This document shows, piece by piece, positions 1 to 8,440 of a DNA stretch of 64,000 nt (position 1 is the first letter of the stretch; each line of letters starts with the position of its first letter). The translations under genes were made by a program, and so were the position numbers. Below the pieces are notes generated by a model. The model was not told the origin of the DNA, searched no databases, and was given only the letters and a program-made list of their open reading frames with translations. Source of the DNA: Micromonospora sp. CB01531 (GTDB lineage: Bacteria; Actinomycetota; Actinomycetes; Mycobacteriales; Micromonosporaceae); contig NZ_LWLS01000138.1 in NCBI RefSeq assembly GCF_001905095.1, positions 168,112-232,111 on the forward strand, given 5' to 3'.

Positions 1-2
1 TG

Positions 3-365
3 CTGGAGGTGCTCGCCGCCGGCGGTCACCTGGAGGTCGACGAGATCACCCGTCGGGTCCGCGAGCGGCTCGACTCGGTGTCCACCCAGGCGGTCTACGA
101 CGTGCTCGGCGCGCTCTCCCGCGCGGGGCTCTCCCGCCGGATCGAGCCGGCCGGCAGCCCGGCCCGGTACGAGGCCCGCGCCGGCGACAACCACCACCAC
201 GTGGTGTGCCGGGGCTGCGGCGAGATCGCCGACGTCGACTGCGCGACCGGCCTCGCGCCCTGCCTGGACCCGAGCCCCGCACACGGCTTCGAGGTGGACG
301 AGGCGGAAGTGACCTTCTGGGGGCTCTGCCCCGCCTGCCAGGCCCGCCGCTCCGCCGACGACTGA
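3..365 (+). CDS. Fur family transcriptional regulator (5' end outside window)
   Basis: The reading frame is open from the first bases of the window, so only the last 120 residues are seen. They show the end of a winged-helix DNA-binding domain (VSTQAVYDVLGALSRAGL, typical of Fur recognition helices) followed by the metal-binding half: the His-rich NHHHVVC, a CRGCG knuckle, and a C-terminal LCPACQ pair of the structural zinc site. Fur-family proteins are metal- or peroxide-sensing repressors; in actinomycetes the FurA/CatR type often sits beside a catalase gene, which would lie upstream of this window and cannot be seen. A GTG at position 9 is inside the domain and is not the true start. Which metal or peroxide it senses cannot be told from this fragment. 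Confidence 0.9.
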   Translation: MEVLAAGGHLEVDEITRRVRERLDSVSTQAVYDVLGALSRAGLSRRIEPAGSPARYEARAGDNHHHVVCRGCGEIADVDCATGLAPCLDPSPAHGFEVDEAEVTFWGLCPACQARRSADD

Positions 366-458
366 CAGAGACGCACCCTCGTCGGGCCGCCGCCCCTGTT
401 GTTCGGCGACTGCGGCCCGGGACCGCGAGGGCGGCCCGGAGCGTGGCACTCTTGGGCG

Positions 459-1313
459 GTGGACTCGGATGACCTCGGCCTCTTCGGTCCCGGATCGGTC
501 ACGTGGAAGGTGCACGAGGAGCCGGTCCTGATCGTCGCCGGCCTGCGCTCGCTCTACCTCCAGGCGCTGCACCCCCGGGCGATGGCCGGGGTCGCCCAGA
601 ACAGCAACTACCGCACCGACGCGTGGGGCCGGCTGGTGCGTACCGCCACCTACGTGGCCACGACGATCTACGGCACCACCGACGAGGCGGAGGCCGCCGG
701 CCGGCGGCTGCGTACGCTGCATGCCCGGATGCGAGCCACCGACCCGTTCACCGGGGAGGAGTTCCGGATCGACGACCCGGAGCTGCTGCGCTGGGTGCAC
801 GTCACCGAGGTCGAGTCGTTCGTCAGCACCGCCCGGCGGGCCGGGCTCGCCCTGACCGATGCCGAGATCGACGGCTACTACACCGAGCAGCGCCGGGCGG
901 CGGCCCTGGTCGGGCTGGACCCGACCGACGTGCCGGGCACCGCCGCCGAGGTGGCCGACTACTACCGGCGGATCCGTGCCGACCTGCGGATGACCAGGGA
1001 GGCGGCGGAGACGGCCCTCTTCCTGACCGCCCCGCCGATCCCGTGGAAGCTCAGCCTGCCGGTGAAGCTCGGCCTGCATCTCGGACCGGCGCGCTGGGCG
1101 TACCTGGGGATCGCCGGCACCGCGATGGCGCTGCTGCCGGCGTGGGCCCGCCGGCTGTACGGCGGCCTGGGCCTGCCCACCACCGCGCTCTCGGCGGATC
1201 TCAGCGTCCGCGCGCTGCGGCTCGCCCTGGCGGCACTGCCGCGCCGCTACCGGGTGGGGCCGTTGCAGCAGGCCGCGAAGGAACGTGCCGCCCGCCTCGG
1301 CCTCGCCGCCTAG
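459..1313 (+). CDS. Oxygenase MpaB family protein (DUF2236)
   Basis: A 284-residue protein of the MpaB/DUF2236 family, which includes heme-b enzymes such as latex clearing protein and MpaB-type oxygenases. The family signature is seen near the N terminus (LRSLYLQALHPRAMAGVAQN), followed by an Arg/Thr helix (GRLVRTATYVATTIYGTTDEA) and a WVHVTEVESF segment. I chose the GTG at 459 because the protein then begins directly with VDSDDLGLFGPGS, the usual family opening; the TTG at 399 would add a non-conserved Arg/Gly tail. It follows the Fur gene by about 90 bases on the same strand. The physiological substrate is unknown. Confidence 0.8.
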   Translation: MDSDDLGLFGPGSVTWKVHEEPVLIVAGLRSLYLQALHPRAMAGVAQNSNYRTDAWGRLVRTATYVATTIYGTTDEAEAAGRRLRTLHARMRATDPFTGEEFRIDDPELLRWVHVTEVESFVSTARRAGLALTDAEIDGYYTEQRRAAALVGLDPTDVPGTAAEVADYYRRIRADLRMTREAAETALFLTAPPIPWKLSLPVKLGLHLGPARWAYLGIAGTAMALLPAWARRLYGGLGLPTTALSADLSVRALRLALAALPRRYRVGPLQQAAKERAARLGLAA

Positions 1314-1398
1314 TTGTCCGGACCGGGGACGTTGGTTGCGAACGGCGCCCAGGTGATCTCCATCGTCGGCAACGGCAACGTCGCTGCGGGATCGAGCC

Positions 1399-1701
1399 TC
1401 ACGAGGCCAACCGCTCACCTTCGTAGCGACCTGATCTTGCGAGTTCGACCCCGCCGGCCGACTGGTTGATCTCCGACCACACCGCATCGAGGGAAAGGCC
1501 GAGGACGTCGGCGATCGCAGCGATGGTTGGGAAGGCAGGGGTGGCTACGCGACCGGACTCGATCTTCCGAAGAGTCTCCGGCGAGACACCTGCGTCCAGC
1601 GCGGTGCCGAGCATCGAACGCTCTCCCCTGGCTCGACGCAGGAGGGCGCCGAGGCGCTGTCCGCGTTCGACCTCCGCGGGAGTGAGCGGCAACCTGACCA
1701 T
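1399..1701 (-). CDS. XRE family helix-turn-helix regulator
   Basis: A 100-residue single-domain Cro/C1-type repressor. The HTH covers roughly residues 15-70: LGALLRRARGERSMLGTALD, then the recognition part VSPETLRKIESGRVATPAFP and a closing helix IAAIADVLGLSLDAVW. There is no ligand-binding or protease domain. It is transcribed divergently from a methionine aminopeptidase gene with only 67 bases between the two starts, so it most likely controls itself and that enzyme from the shared region. A direct repeat CCGGGATA occurs twice in that gap and is the obvious operator candidate. The target set is inferred from position only. Confidence 0.85.
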   Translation of the reverse strand: MVRLPLTPAEVERGQRLGALLRRARGERSMLGTALDAGVSPETLRKIESGRVATPAFPTIAAIADVLGLSLDAVWSEINQSAGGVELARSGRYEGERLAS

Positions 1702-1717
1702 GGCCCCGATTCTAGTA

Positions 1718-1739
1718 CCGGGATAATATGGCCGGGATA
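1718..1739. promoter_or_regulatory. Direct repeat in the XRE/map divergent promoter region
   Basis: The octamer CCGGGATA occurs at 1718-1725 and 1732-1739, a spacing of 14 bases start to start, in the unusually AT-rich gap between the XRE repressor and the methionine aminopeptidase. This is a plausible operator for the XRE protein; no binding data are available. Confidence 0.4.
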
Positions 1740-1768
1740 TTTATTGGTTGCACGAGTGAAGGCGCCCC

Positions 1769-2551
1769 GTGATCGAGATCCTGAACCCCACCGAACTGCC
1801 CCGAGCCAGGGAGGCAGGCGCCCTGGTCGCCGGCATCTTGCAGACGCTGAGGAGTCGCTGTGAGGTCGGCACGAACCTCCGGGACATCAACCGGTGGGCC
1901 CAGGCCATGATCACCGAGGCCGGAGCGCAGTCCTGTTACGTCGACTACGAGCCGTCCTTCGGACGTGGGCCGTTCGGCCACTACATCTGCACGTCAGTCA
2001 ACGACGCTGTGCTCCACGGACTGCCGTACGACTACCCGCTTGCCGACGGCGACCTGCTGACGCTCGACCTCGCCGTCTGCAAAGGCGGAGTTGTCGCTGA
2101 CTCCGCCATCAGCTTCATCGTGGGCGACTCGAACCCCCCGGAGAGCGTTGCGATGATCAGCGCGACCGAACGCGCATTGAGCGCAGGGATTGCCGCGGCC
2201 GGCCCAGGGGCTCGCATCGGTGACATCTCCCATGCCATCGGCTCGGTCCTCAGCGAGGCGGGATACCGGATCAACACCGAGTTTGGCGGTCATGGCGTCG
2301 GATCGACGATGCACCAGGACCCGCACGTCCCGAACACGGGGCGGCCAGGTCGCGGATACCGGCTGCGCCCTGGGCTGTTGCTGGCATTGGAGCCCTGGGT
2401 CATGGCGGACACCGCCGAGCTCGTCACCGATGCCGATGGCTGGACACTCCGAAGCGCGACAGGCTGCCGGACAGCGCACAGTGAGCACACCATCGTCATC
2501 ACCAACGACGGAGCCGAAGTTCTCACCTTGCCGAAGCAGGCGCAACCGTGA
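1769..2551 (+). CDS. map: Type I methionyl aminopeptidase
   Basis: A 260-residue enzyme that removes the initiator methionine from nascent proteins. All family metal and catalytic residues are present: His83 (VLHGLP), Asp100 (LTLDLAV), Asp111 (VADSA), His175 and His182 (GGHGVGSTMH), Glu208 (LALEPW) and Glu239 (HSEHT). The start is a GTG. Unlike a housekeeping map gene, which in actinomycetes normally lies in the secY-adk-map ribosomal cluster, this copy is paired with a divergent XRE repressor and its codons are less GC-rich than its neighbours. It is therefore probably a second, regulated copy, perhaps acquired; a role in resistance to a MetAP inhibitor is possible but unproven. Confidence 0.9.
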   Translation: MIEILNPTELPRAREAGALVAGILQTLRSRCEVGTNLRDINRWAQAMITEAGAQSCYVDYEPSFGRGPFGHYICTSVNDAVLHGLPYDYPLADGDLLTLDLAVCKGGVVADSAISFIVGDSNPPESVAMISATERALSAGIAAAGPGARIGDISHAIGSVLSEAGYRINTEFGGHGVGSTMHQDPHVPNTGRPGRGYRLRPGLLLALEPWVMADTAELVTDADGWTLRSATGCRTAHSEHTIVITNDGAEVLTLPKQAQP

Positions 2552-2589
2552 GGTGACCGCCCTCCGCGTCCCCCGCGCCCAGCAATTCA

Positions 2590-3513
2590 TCACCCGTCGC
2601 TGGAGTGGCGGTCCATGGCCGCCCAGGGGTCCTTGCCCGGGGTCTGCGCGCCGGCTGGGCAGGTGCGCCGGTAGTCGCACCAGCCGCAGCGGGGCCCCGG
2701 GGTGGCCGGGAACTCCTCGTCGGCGTCGGCGCCGTCGGCGACCGCCCGCTCGGCGGCCATGATGTCCCGGGCGGCCTCCTCGGCCCGGGTCAGCTGCCGC
2801 TGCAGCGACTCGGGCGTGTGCTCGTGCGCGGCGACCGTGCCGGTGGGCAGGTGGTGCAGCTCGACCCGGTGGCACGGCCGGCGGAACACCCGCTCGGCCG
2901 CGTACGCGTAGAGGGCCAGGGCCTGCGAGCCGCGGGCGTCGTCGGCGTCCAGCCCGGTGCGGCCGGTCTTGTAGTCGACGATGACCAGCTCGGGTCGCCC
3001 GTCGGGGCCGGGACGCGAGTCGATCCGGTCGGCGCGGCCGTTGAGCGCGAGCACGGCGGTCTTCACGGCGACGACCCGCTCCACCCCGACGGGCTCGTCA
3101 GCCGGGTCGAGGCCGGCGATGTACGACTCCAGCCAGGCCAACGCCCGGCGGAACGCGTCCCGCTCCTGCTCCTCGTCGCGGTAGCCCTCGCGCACCCAGG
3201 TGCCCTTGAGCAGGGTGGCCAGCACCTCGGGGCGGCGGCGGTCCGGCGCGAGCGCGTACCAGTTCTTCAGGGCGGTGTGGACGCTGGCGCCCAGCGAGTT
3301 GTGCGCCCACGGCGGCCCCTTGGGCGGCGCGGGCCGGTCGACGTACGCGTAGCGGTAGCGCCGGGGACAGTCCACATACGCCCCGAGCTTGCTGGGGGTG
3401 CAGACGAAGAGCCGCTCCGGCATGCCCTCGAAGCCGAGCTGCTCGGCCTGCTCGGCGCGGGGCCGGGGCGGGTGGCCACCGGTCGGTCGTCCGGTCGGGG
3501 AGGGTCGTCGCAC
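2590..3513 (-). CDS. RecB-family PD-(D/E)XK exonuclease with Fe-S cysteines
   Basis: About 307 residues of a stand-alone RecB/Cas4/AddB-type nuclease domain. The N-terminal block CTPSKLGAYVDCPRRYRYAY carries the first cluster cysteine; the nuclease core shows NGRADRID and the catalytic ELVIVDYKTGR (Asp-x-Lys); the C terminus has CGWCDYRRTC, giving the four-cysteine pattern of a 4Fe-4S-stabilised PD-(D/E)XK fold. It likely works in DNA repair, but the helicase partner is not nearby. The GTG at 3513 is preferred because AGGA lies upstream and the family often has a short variable leader before QLGFEGMPERLF; an internal ATG at 3423 is the alternative. Confidence 0.85.
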   Translation of the reverse strand: MRRPSPTGRPTGGHPPRPRAEQAEQLGFEGMPERLFVCTPSKLGAYVDCPRRYRYAYVDRPAPPKGPPWAHNSLGASVHTALKNWYALAPDRRRPEVLATLLKGTWVREGYRDEEQERDAFRRALAWLESYIAGLDPADEPVGVERVVAVKTAVLALNGRADRIDSRPGPDGRPELVIVDYKTGRTGLDADDARGSQALALYAYAAERVFRRPCHRVELHHLPTGTVAAHEHTPESLQRQLTRAEEAARDIMAAERAVADGADADEEFPATPGPRCGWCDYRRTCPAGAQTPGKDPWAAMDRHSSDG

Positions 3514-3592
3514 GCCTGCGATCCTGCCATCCCGGTACGACAAGCCCGCCGCCGGCGGCCCGGGGACGCAGCCGGCAGCAAGGCGCCGGGGG

Positions 3593-4207
3593 TCAGCCCG
3601 TGGTGATGAAGTGGGTCACGAATGCGGCGATCGCGTCAGCGATGAGCTGCACCGCGATGGCGGCCAGCAGCAGGCCGGCGATCCGGGTGAGCACCTCGAT
3701 GCCACCCGGCCGCAGGATCTTGACGATCACGCCGGAGAAGCGCAGCGCCAACCAGACCGTGACCATCACCGCGACGATCGCGAGGGCGATCGCGAGGTAG
3801 TCGGTGGGCCCGCCGGCCCGCTGCACGAAGAGCATGGTGGCGACGATGGCGCCCGGTCCGGCCAGCAGCGGGGTGCCCAGCGGAACCAGGGCGATATTGG
3901 ACGTGGCCGGCTGGCTCGGGTCGTCGGCCTTGCCGGTCAGCAGCTCCAACGCGACCAGCACCAGCAGCAGCCCGCCGGCGGCCTGCAACGCCGGCAGGGA
4001 GACGTGCAGGTAGGCCAGGAGTGTCTGCCCGGCCACGGCGAACACCACGATCACCCCGAGCGCCAGCGCCACGGCCTGCCAGGCGGCCCGGTTCCGGTCC
4101 CGGGCGGCGAGCGGGCCGGTGAGCGCCAGGAAGATCGGCAACATGCCGGGCGGGTCGACGATCACCAGCAGGGTCACGAAGACCTCGCCAAAGAGCTTGA
4201 GATCCAC
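3593..4207 (-). CDS. MarC family integral membrane protein
   Basis: A 204-residue protein with about six hydrophobic segments, matching MarC/NAAT family length. The family hallmark is the N-terminal VIVDPPGMLPIFLALTG and a second half-repeat GPGAIVATMLFVQ, indicating an inverted-repeat membrane fold. Despite the name, MarC has no proven role in multiple antibiotic resistance; some archaeal members have been linked to neutral amino acid transport. The start is GTG at 4207. It lies between the RecB-like nuclease and the PHP phosphoesterase on the same strand. Substrate unknown. Confidence 0.88.
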   Translation of the reverse strand: MDLKLFGEVFVTLLVIVDPPGMLPIFLALTGPLAARDRNRAAWQAVALALGVIVVFAVAGQTLLAYLHVSLPALQAAGGLLLVLVALELLTGKADDPSQPATSNIALVPLGTPLLAGPGAIVATMLFVQRAGGPTDYLAIALAIVAVMVTVWLALRFSGVIVKILRPGGIEVLTRIAGLLLAAIAVQLIADAIAAFVTHFITTG

Positions 4208-4238
4208 GCGGACACGGTAGCCGCGCCGCCCGGAGGCT

Positions 4239-5105
4239 TCAGCCTGAAGCGATCGGGGTCACTCCGGTGGCAGCGGCCACGATCCGCTCGTACGCCTCGG
4301 GACCGGTGGTGTGCGCGCCGAGCCGGACCGTCTTGTGCGTCCCGTGGAAGTCCGACGACCCGGTGACCAGCAGGCCCAGCTCGGCGGCGAGCCCGCGGAC
4401 GTGGGCGCGCTCGGCCGGCGTGTGGTCCTCGTGGTCGGCCTCCAGGCCGGCCAGTCCGACCGCGGCCAGCTCCGCGACCAGCTCGTCCGGCACGATCCGG
4501 CCGCGCCGGCTCGCCCGGGGGTGGGCGAAGACCGGCACCCCGCCGGCCGCCCGGACCATCGCCACCGCCCGGAACACGTCGATGTCCTCCTTGGGCAGCC
4601 GGTACCGCTCCCCCAACCAGTCCGGCCCGAACGCCTCGCTGGTGGTGGCGACCAGCCCGGCCCGGATCAGCGCCTGGGCGATGTGCGGTCGGCCGACGGA
4701 CCCGCCGGCCGCGCCGGCCAGAATCTCCCGCCAGCTCACGTTGATCCCGTCGGCCTGCAGCAGCCGGACGATCCGCTCGCCGCGCTCCTCCCGGGCGCGC
4801 CGGACCCGGGCCAGCTCCGCGACCAGTTCCGGCTCCGCCGGGTCGAAGAGGTACGCGAGCAGGTGCAGCGGGAGCGCCGGCTCGACGCCGTGCCAGCGGC
4901 AGGAGAGCTCCGCGCCCCGCACCAGGGTGAGCCCGGACGGCAGCGCGCGAGCCGCGGCTTCCCAGCCGGCCGTGGTGTCGTGGTCGGTGATCGCCACGAC
5001 GTCGAGACCGGCCTCGGCGGCGGCCCGGACCAGCTCGGCGGGGCTGAGGGTGCCGTCGCTGGCGGTGGAGTGCGCGTGCAGGTCGATCCGGGCGGCCGAG
5101 GTCAC
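4239..5105 (-). CDS. PHP domain metal-dependent phosphoesterase
   Basis: A 288-residue PHP protein resembling the YciV/RnaseAM group (3',5'-nucleotide bisphosphate phosphatase and 5'-3' exonuclease activities are known in that group). Metal-binding motifs are intact: DLHAHSTASDG at the N terminus, AITDHDTTAGW, GVPVFAHPRASRRG, and the C-terminal GSSDFHGTHK. The start is the GTG at 5105, directly before the motif; the open frame continues upstream only as non-conserved sequence. The stop codon lies inside a short perfect dyad (4236-4250). Exact substrate is inferred from family only. Confidence 0.87.
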   Translation of the reverse strand: MTSAARIDLHAHSTASDGTLSPAELVRAAAEAGLDVVAITDHDTTAGWEAAARALPSGLTLVRGAELSCRWHGVEPALPLHLLAYLFDPAEPELVAELARVRRAREERGERIVRLLQADGINVSWREILAGAAGGSVGRPHIAQALIRAGLVATTSEAFGPDWLGERYRLPKEDIDVFRAVAMVRAAGGVPVFAHPRASRRGRIVPDELVAELAAVGLAGLEADHEDHTPAERAHVRGLAAELGLLVTGSSDFHGTHKTVRLGAHTTGPEAYERIVAAATGVTPIASG

Positions 5106-5160
5106 CCCGCCGACGCTACCGCCCGACCACGCCGCCCGCCGCCGTGGGCGGCACGCCGGG

Positions 5161-6429
5161 TCAGGGGCGGGTGTCGGCCACCACCACCGGGCGCTCGCCC
5201 GCGCCGACCCCGTCGACCGGCAACCCGGTGGGGCGCTCGCCGGCCAGCACCCGGTCCGGTCGTACCCGGACCAGTTGGCCGGTGGCGTCGACGTGCAGGG
5301 CCACCCCGGCACGGCTCCACGCCACCGCACCGGCCACCGCCGGCCCGGCCGGGCGGCCCGACACAGCCGCGCCCAGGGTGTTCAGGTCGACCAGGAGGGC
5401 GTTCTTCCGCGTGCCGTTCACCAGCAGCCACCGCCCGTCGGCGGAGACCCCGCCGAGGCCGTCGGTGGCGAGTGCCGGCCCGCAGCCGGTGCGGACGGTG
5501 CTGAGGGCGCGGGCCGGGTCGAGCAGGGCCAGGCAGGGGCGTCGGGGCGTACCGGCGGAGACCTGCCCGACCACCCGGCCGTCGGGCAGCGCGCCGTAGA
5601 CGTTCAGCACGTCCCGGTTCGCGGCGCCCGGCACGCCGCCGGCCGCCCGGCGCCAGACGCTGAATCCGCCCGTGCCGGGCTGCCGGATGAGGACCGCGTC
5701 GCCGGCGAAGCCGACCGGCACCGCCCCGTCCGGGGCCGCCGCCCCGGTGGTCGCGACGAGCTGGCCACCGACCAGGCCGGCGGCGCGGAGTTCGGCACCG
5801 TCGCGCCAGGCCACCTGCCGCCCGTCCACCGCGACCGCGACGGCGTCCGCGCCGGCCAGCAGCACCTGCGGAGGGCTGCCGTTGGGCGGCAACCACCAGA
5901 GGGTTCGGCCGGCCGCGGTGGCCGCCGAGGTGATCAGCCAGCCGCCGTAGTCGGGGACGCGCTGCGCCCGTTCGATCGGGCCCGCGCCGGTCAGCTCGCG
6001 GCGCTCGCCCCCGCTGGTGTGCAGCCAGGAGCCGATGAGCAGGTCCAGTTCGGCGCGGACCGGATCCGGCGGGGCCGGCGCGACGGTGGACGCGGTCGAA
6101 AGCGGGGAGGGCGTGAAGCCGCGCGGGTCGCCGAGCACCACGGTGGGGGTGGTCCCCTGGCCGGCCGGCCCGCCGAGCTGTGCCATGCCGGTGGTGACCA
6201 GCACCGTGGCCATCCCGGCCAGGGCGAGGCCGGTCAGCGCGCGGCGCCGGCCGGTCCGGCGGGCCCGCCGGATGGCCAACCCGGCCGGATCGGCGGCGAG
6301 CGGGCGCGGCGTCTCGGCGCGACGGGTGAACGTCTCCCGCAGCGCCCGCTCCAGCTCGTCCTCGCTCACGGGGAATGAACGCTCCAGGCCGCCCGTCCGG
6401 TTGTCGCAGGAGTTCGGCGTACTGCTCAT
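5161..6429 (-). CDS. Membrane-anchored beta-propeller-like protein, probable anti-sigma partner
   Basis: A 422-residue protein with a cytoplasmic N terminus of about 60 residues (SEDELERALRETFTRRAE), one membrane segment at about residues 64-84, a Pro/Thr linker, and an extracytoplasmic part of short repeated strands (WLITSAAT, RTLWWLPPNG, GRQVAWRDG, ADGRWLLVNG) that looks like a WD/TolB-type propeller. It follows the SigE-family sigma gene by 67 bases. That arrangement and topology are typical of membrane proteins controlling or encoded with actinobacterial SigE-family ECF factors, so an anti-sigma function is likely but there is no clear zinc-binding ZAS motif. The start is the ATG at 6429, preceded by GAGG. 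Confidence 0.7.
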   Translation of the reverse strand: MSSTPNSCDNRTGGLERSFPVSEDELERALRETFTRRAETPRPLAADPAGLAIRRARRTGRRRALTGLALAGMATVLVTTGMAQLGGPAGQGTTPTVVLGDPRGFTPSPLSTASTVAPAPPDPVRAELDLLIGSWLHTSGGERRELTGAGPIERAQRVPDYGGWLITSAATAAGRTLWWLPPNGSPPQVLLAGADAVAVAVDGRQVAWRDGAELRAAGLVGGQLVATTGAAAPDGAVPVGFAGDAVLIRQPGTGGFSVWRRAAGGVPGAANRDVLNVYGALPDGRVVGQVSAGTPRRPCLALLDPARALSTVRTGCGPALATDGLGGVSADGRWLLVNGTRKNALLVDLNTLGAAVSGRPAGPAVAGAVAWSRAGVALHVDATGQLVRVRPDRVLAGERPTGLPVDGVGAGERPVVVADTRP

Positions 6430-6496
6430 GACTTTTCCTCGCCGCGCTGGGGAGCGCCGTGCGGCACCACCGCGCTGAGCCTGATGGATCGCTCGC

Positions 6497-7183
6497 TCAT
6501 CGGGTCTCCACCGGGACGGTGGCGGCACGGCGGACGGCGGCCGGGCCGCCGGAGAGCGGCGCCGGCCGGACCACCGGCGGGTGGCTGGCCGCCGGTGGTT
6601 CGACCGGCGACGGCTGCACCGGCGCGGCGGCGGTACGCGGCGCGGGCCGGGCCGGTGCCTCCGCCGGCTCGGCGGGCAGGCCCAGGGCCGCCTCGGAGCC
6701 CAGCCGGCGGCGCAGGGTGTTCAACGCGCGGGAGGTCTGGCTCTTCACGGTGCCCGGCGAGATCTCCAGCAGTGCGGCGGTCTGCGCCTCGGACATGTCC
6801 TCGTAGAAGCGCAGCACCAACACAGCCCGCTGCCGGGCCGGCAGCGCCTGGAGGTGTCGCCAGAGCGCGTCCCGGTCGAGCTGCTGCTCGATCTCGTCGA
6901 CCCCGGCCCGTTCGGGCAGCACCTCGGTCGGGCGCTCACCGTGCCACCGGCGCCGCCACCAGCTCGTCGAGGTGTTGACCATGACCCGGCGGGCGTACGG
7001 CTCGATGGCCTCGATCCCGCCGAGCCGCTTCCAGGCCAGGTACGTCTTGGTCAGCGCGGTCTGGAGCAGGTCCTCGGCCGTCGCCCAGTCCCCGGTCAGC
7101 AGGTACGCGGTGCGCAGCAGAGCGCCGGAGCGGGCCGCGACGAACTCGCGGAACTCCTCCTCCAGCGGATCCCTGCTCGCCAC
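6497..7183 (-). CDS. SigE family RNA polymerase sigma factor
   Basis: A 228-residue ECF sigma factor of the actinobacterial SigE family (named after Streptomyces-type proteins with a FREFVAAR start). Region 2 is seen in LLRTAYLLTGDWATAEDLLQ and YARRVMVNTSTSWWRRRW; region 4 in LPARQRAVLVLRFYEDMSEA and the recognition helix LEISPGTVKSQTSRALNTLR. A Pro/Ala-rich tail of about 60 residues follows, longer than usual. Two in-frame GTGs compete; the one at 7183 is chosen because GGAGG lies five bases upstream. The gene is followed by its probable membrane partner on the same strand. Confidence 0.9.
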   Translation of the reverse strand: MASRDPLEEEFREFVAARSGALLRTAYLLTGDWATAEDLLQTALTKTYLAWKRLGGIEAIEPYARRVMVNTSTSWWRRRWHGERPTEVLPERAGVDEIEQQLDRDALWRHLQALPARQRAVLVLRFYEDMSEAQTAALLEISPGTVKSQTSRALNTLRRRLGSEAALGLPAEPAEAPARPAPRTAAAPVQPSPVEPPAASHPPVVRPAPLSGGPAAVRRAATVPVETR

Positions 7184-7285
7184 GCTCACCTCCGCGCCCC
7201 GTCCTGCCTCGCAGGTTGCCACGTGCCGGGGTGTCAGGTCGACGGCAAAAGGTGTGCAGTTCATCCGATGTTCGGACGAAAACTT

Positions 7286-8161
7286 TCAGGCGCCGTCGTC
7301 GGCCTTGGCCTCGTCCGCCTCCTTGCCCAACCGGGCCTCGACGGCCTGCGGCTCGTACATCTCCTCGACGACGCGCAGGTAGAGCTCGTTCGGGTTGGGC
7401 AGGCTCTTGATCTCACGAAGCGCCTGCTCCTGGCCAGCCGACTCCAGCACGAAGGTGCCGTAGTTGAGCGCCCGGCCGGCCGGGGACTGCTCATACTTCA
7501 TGTCGGTCACCCGGACCAGCGGCATCATCGCCACCCGCCGGGTGACGATGCCGTCCACCACCATCACCCGTTTGTTGGTCAGGATGAAGCGGTTGTACCA
7601 CCATTCGGCGACCTGCCAGGCGACCCAGCCGATCACGAGGAACCAGAGCAGCACGGCGACGGTGGTCAGCGCGCCGGTCTGCCGCCCGGCGAGGAAGCCG
7701 GAGAGGTAGCCGAGGATGAAGGTGGCCAGGATGCCGATGATCAGCGGCTTGGCGATGTAGACCCAGTGCCGCTTCCACTCGCCCCGGAACCGCTCGGTGG
7801 GGAACAGGTAGCGCGCGGCCAGCGGGCTCGGCTCGTCCTCCAGCGGCAGCACCCGGCGGGGTGCCCCGCCGGAGGCGTCGCCGCGCAGGCCGGCCAGCTC
7901 CTCCTCGCTGATCGGGGGCGGCTGGTAGCCACCCTCGGGGTCGCGGATCCAGGCGCGGCCGGAGCGGCCTTCGCCGGCGTAGCCGGGGCCGTCACCGAAG
8001 GCGACGCCCTCCGAAAGGGAGGGGCCCTCGCCGTAGCCGGCCCCCGCGGCGAAGCCGGGACCGTCGTCGGGGTCGATTCGGGGGATGGGCTCGGTGTCGT
8101 GTTCCCGGCGCTCCCGATCGGGGTCGTCGGGGTCGAAGGGCGGACCGGAGGGGTTTCCCAT
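7286..8161 (-). CDS. PH domain-containing membrane protein
   Basis: A 291-residue protein in three parts: an acidic, Gly/Pro-rich cytoplasmic leader (residues 1-110), two closely spaced membrane helices (about 138-158 and 164-184), and a bacterial PH domain (about 186-270) beginning NRFILTNKRVMVVDGIVTRR, the signature of the YdbS/bPH2 group. Such proteins are membrane-associated and usually of unknown function. The small membrane protein gene at 8168-8326 ends six bases before this start, so the two are almost certainly co-transcribed and may form a complex. Confidence 0.82.
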   Translation of the reverse strand: MGNPSGPPFDPDDPDRERREHDTEPIPRIDPDDGPGFAAGAGYGEGPSLSEGVAFGDGPGYAGEGRSGRAWIRDPEGGYQPPPISEEELAGLRGDASGGAPRRVLPLEDEPSPLAARYLFPTERFRGEWKRHWVYIAKPLIIGILATFILGYLSGFLAGRQTGALTTVAVLLWFLVIGWVAWQVAEWWYNRFILTNKRVMVVDGIVTRRVAMMPLVRVTDMKYEQSPAGRALNYGTFVLESAGQEQALREIKSLPNPNELYLRVVEEMYEPQAVEARLGKEADEAKADDGA

Positions 8162-8167
8162 CGGTGG

Positions 8168-8326
8168 CTAGGCGACCAGGCTGGTGAAGAAGTCGCCGAA
8201 GCCCTGGGCGATGTCCATGATGCCGCCGCCGAGGGACTTGAAGACGTCGGCGGCGGAGTTCGGCCGGTAGGCAACAAAGAAGATCAAGAATGCGATGCCG
8301 GCCCAGGTGAGGACCTTCTTGACCAT
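8168..8326 (-). CDS. Small conserved-type membrane protein, 52 aa
   Basis: A 52-residue frame starting with the ATG at 8326 and ending at TAG 8168. The product has a basic N-terminal MVKK, one strongly hydrophobic helix (WAGIAFLIFFVAY), and an amphipathic tail with Gly and Phe pairs (SLGGGIMDIAQGFGDFF). Codons end almost entirely in G or C, as expected for a real gene here, and GAGGA lies upstream of the start. It is placed immediately upstream of the PH-domain gene with a six-base gap. I cannot assign a family; a small subunit or assembly partner of the PH-domain membrane protein is the natural guess. Confidence 0.72.
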   Translation of the reverse strand: MVKKVLTWAGIAFLIFFVAYRPNSAADVFKSLGGGIMDIAQGFGDFFTSLVA

Positions 8327-8440
8327 GGCGGGCCATCCTCTCGCGCGGCGCCGGGTTTACCGCAGTGGCACCCAGAGTATCAGTATGGTGTCGTACAGTG
8401 AATATCTGCGTACGTTCCCCGACCCGTCCGTGCTGGCCGG

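Noticed and set aside
1430..1460. GAGTTCGACCCC as a possible tRNA T-arm
   Set aside because: No cloverleaf arms or acceptor stem can be built around it, and it lies just inside the XRE gene.
3423..3543. TTG start at 3543 for the RecB-like nuclease
   Set aside because: It has no ribosome site and adds only a short non-conserved leader; GTG 3513 has AGGA upstream.
4236..4250. Short perfect dyad GCTTCAGCCTGAAGC at the end of the PHP gene as a terminator
   Set aside because: Seven-base arms with a one-base centre overlap the stop codon, and there is no T run; too weak to call.
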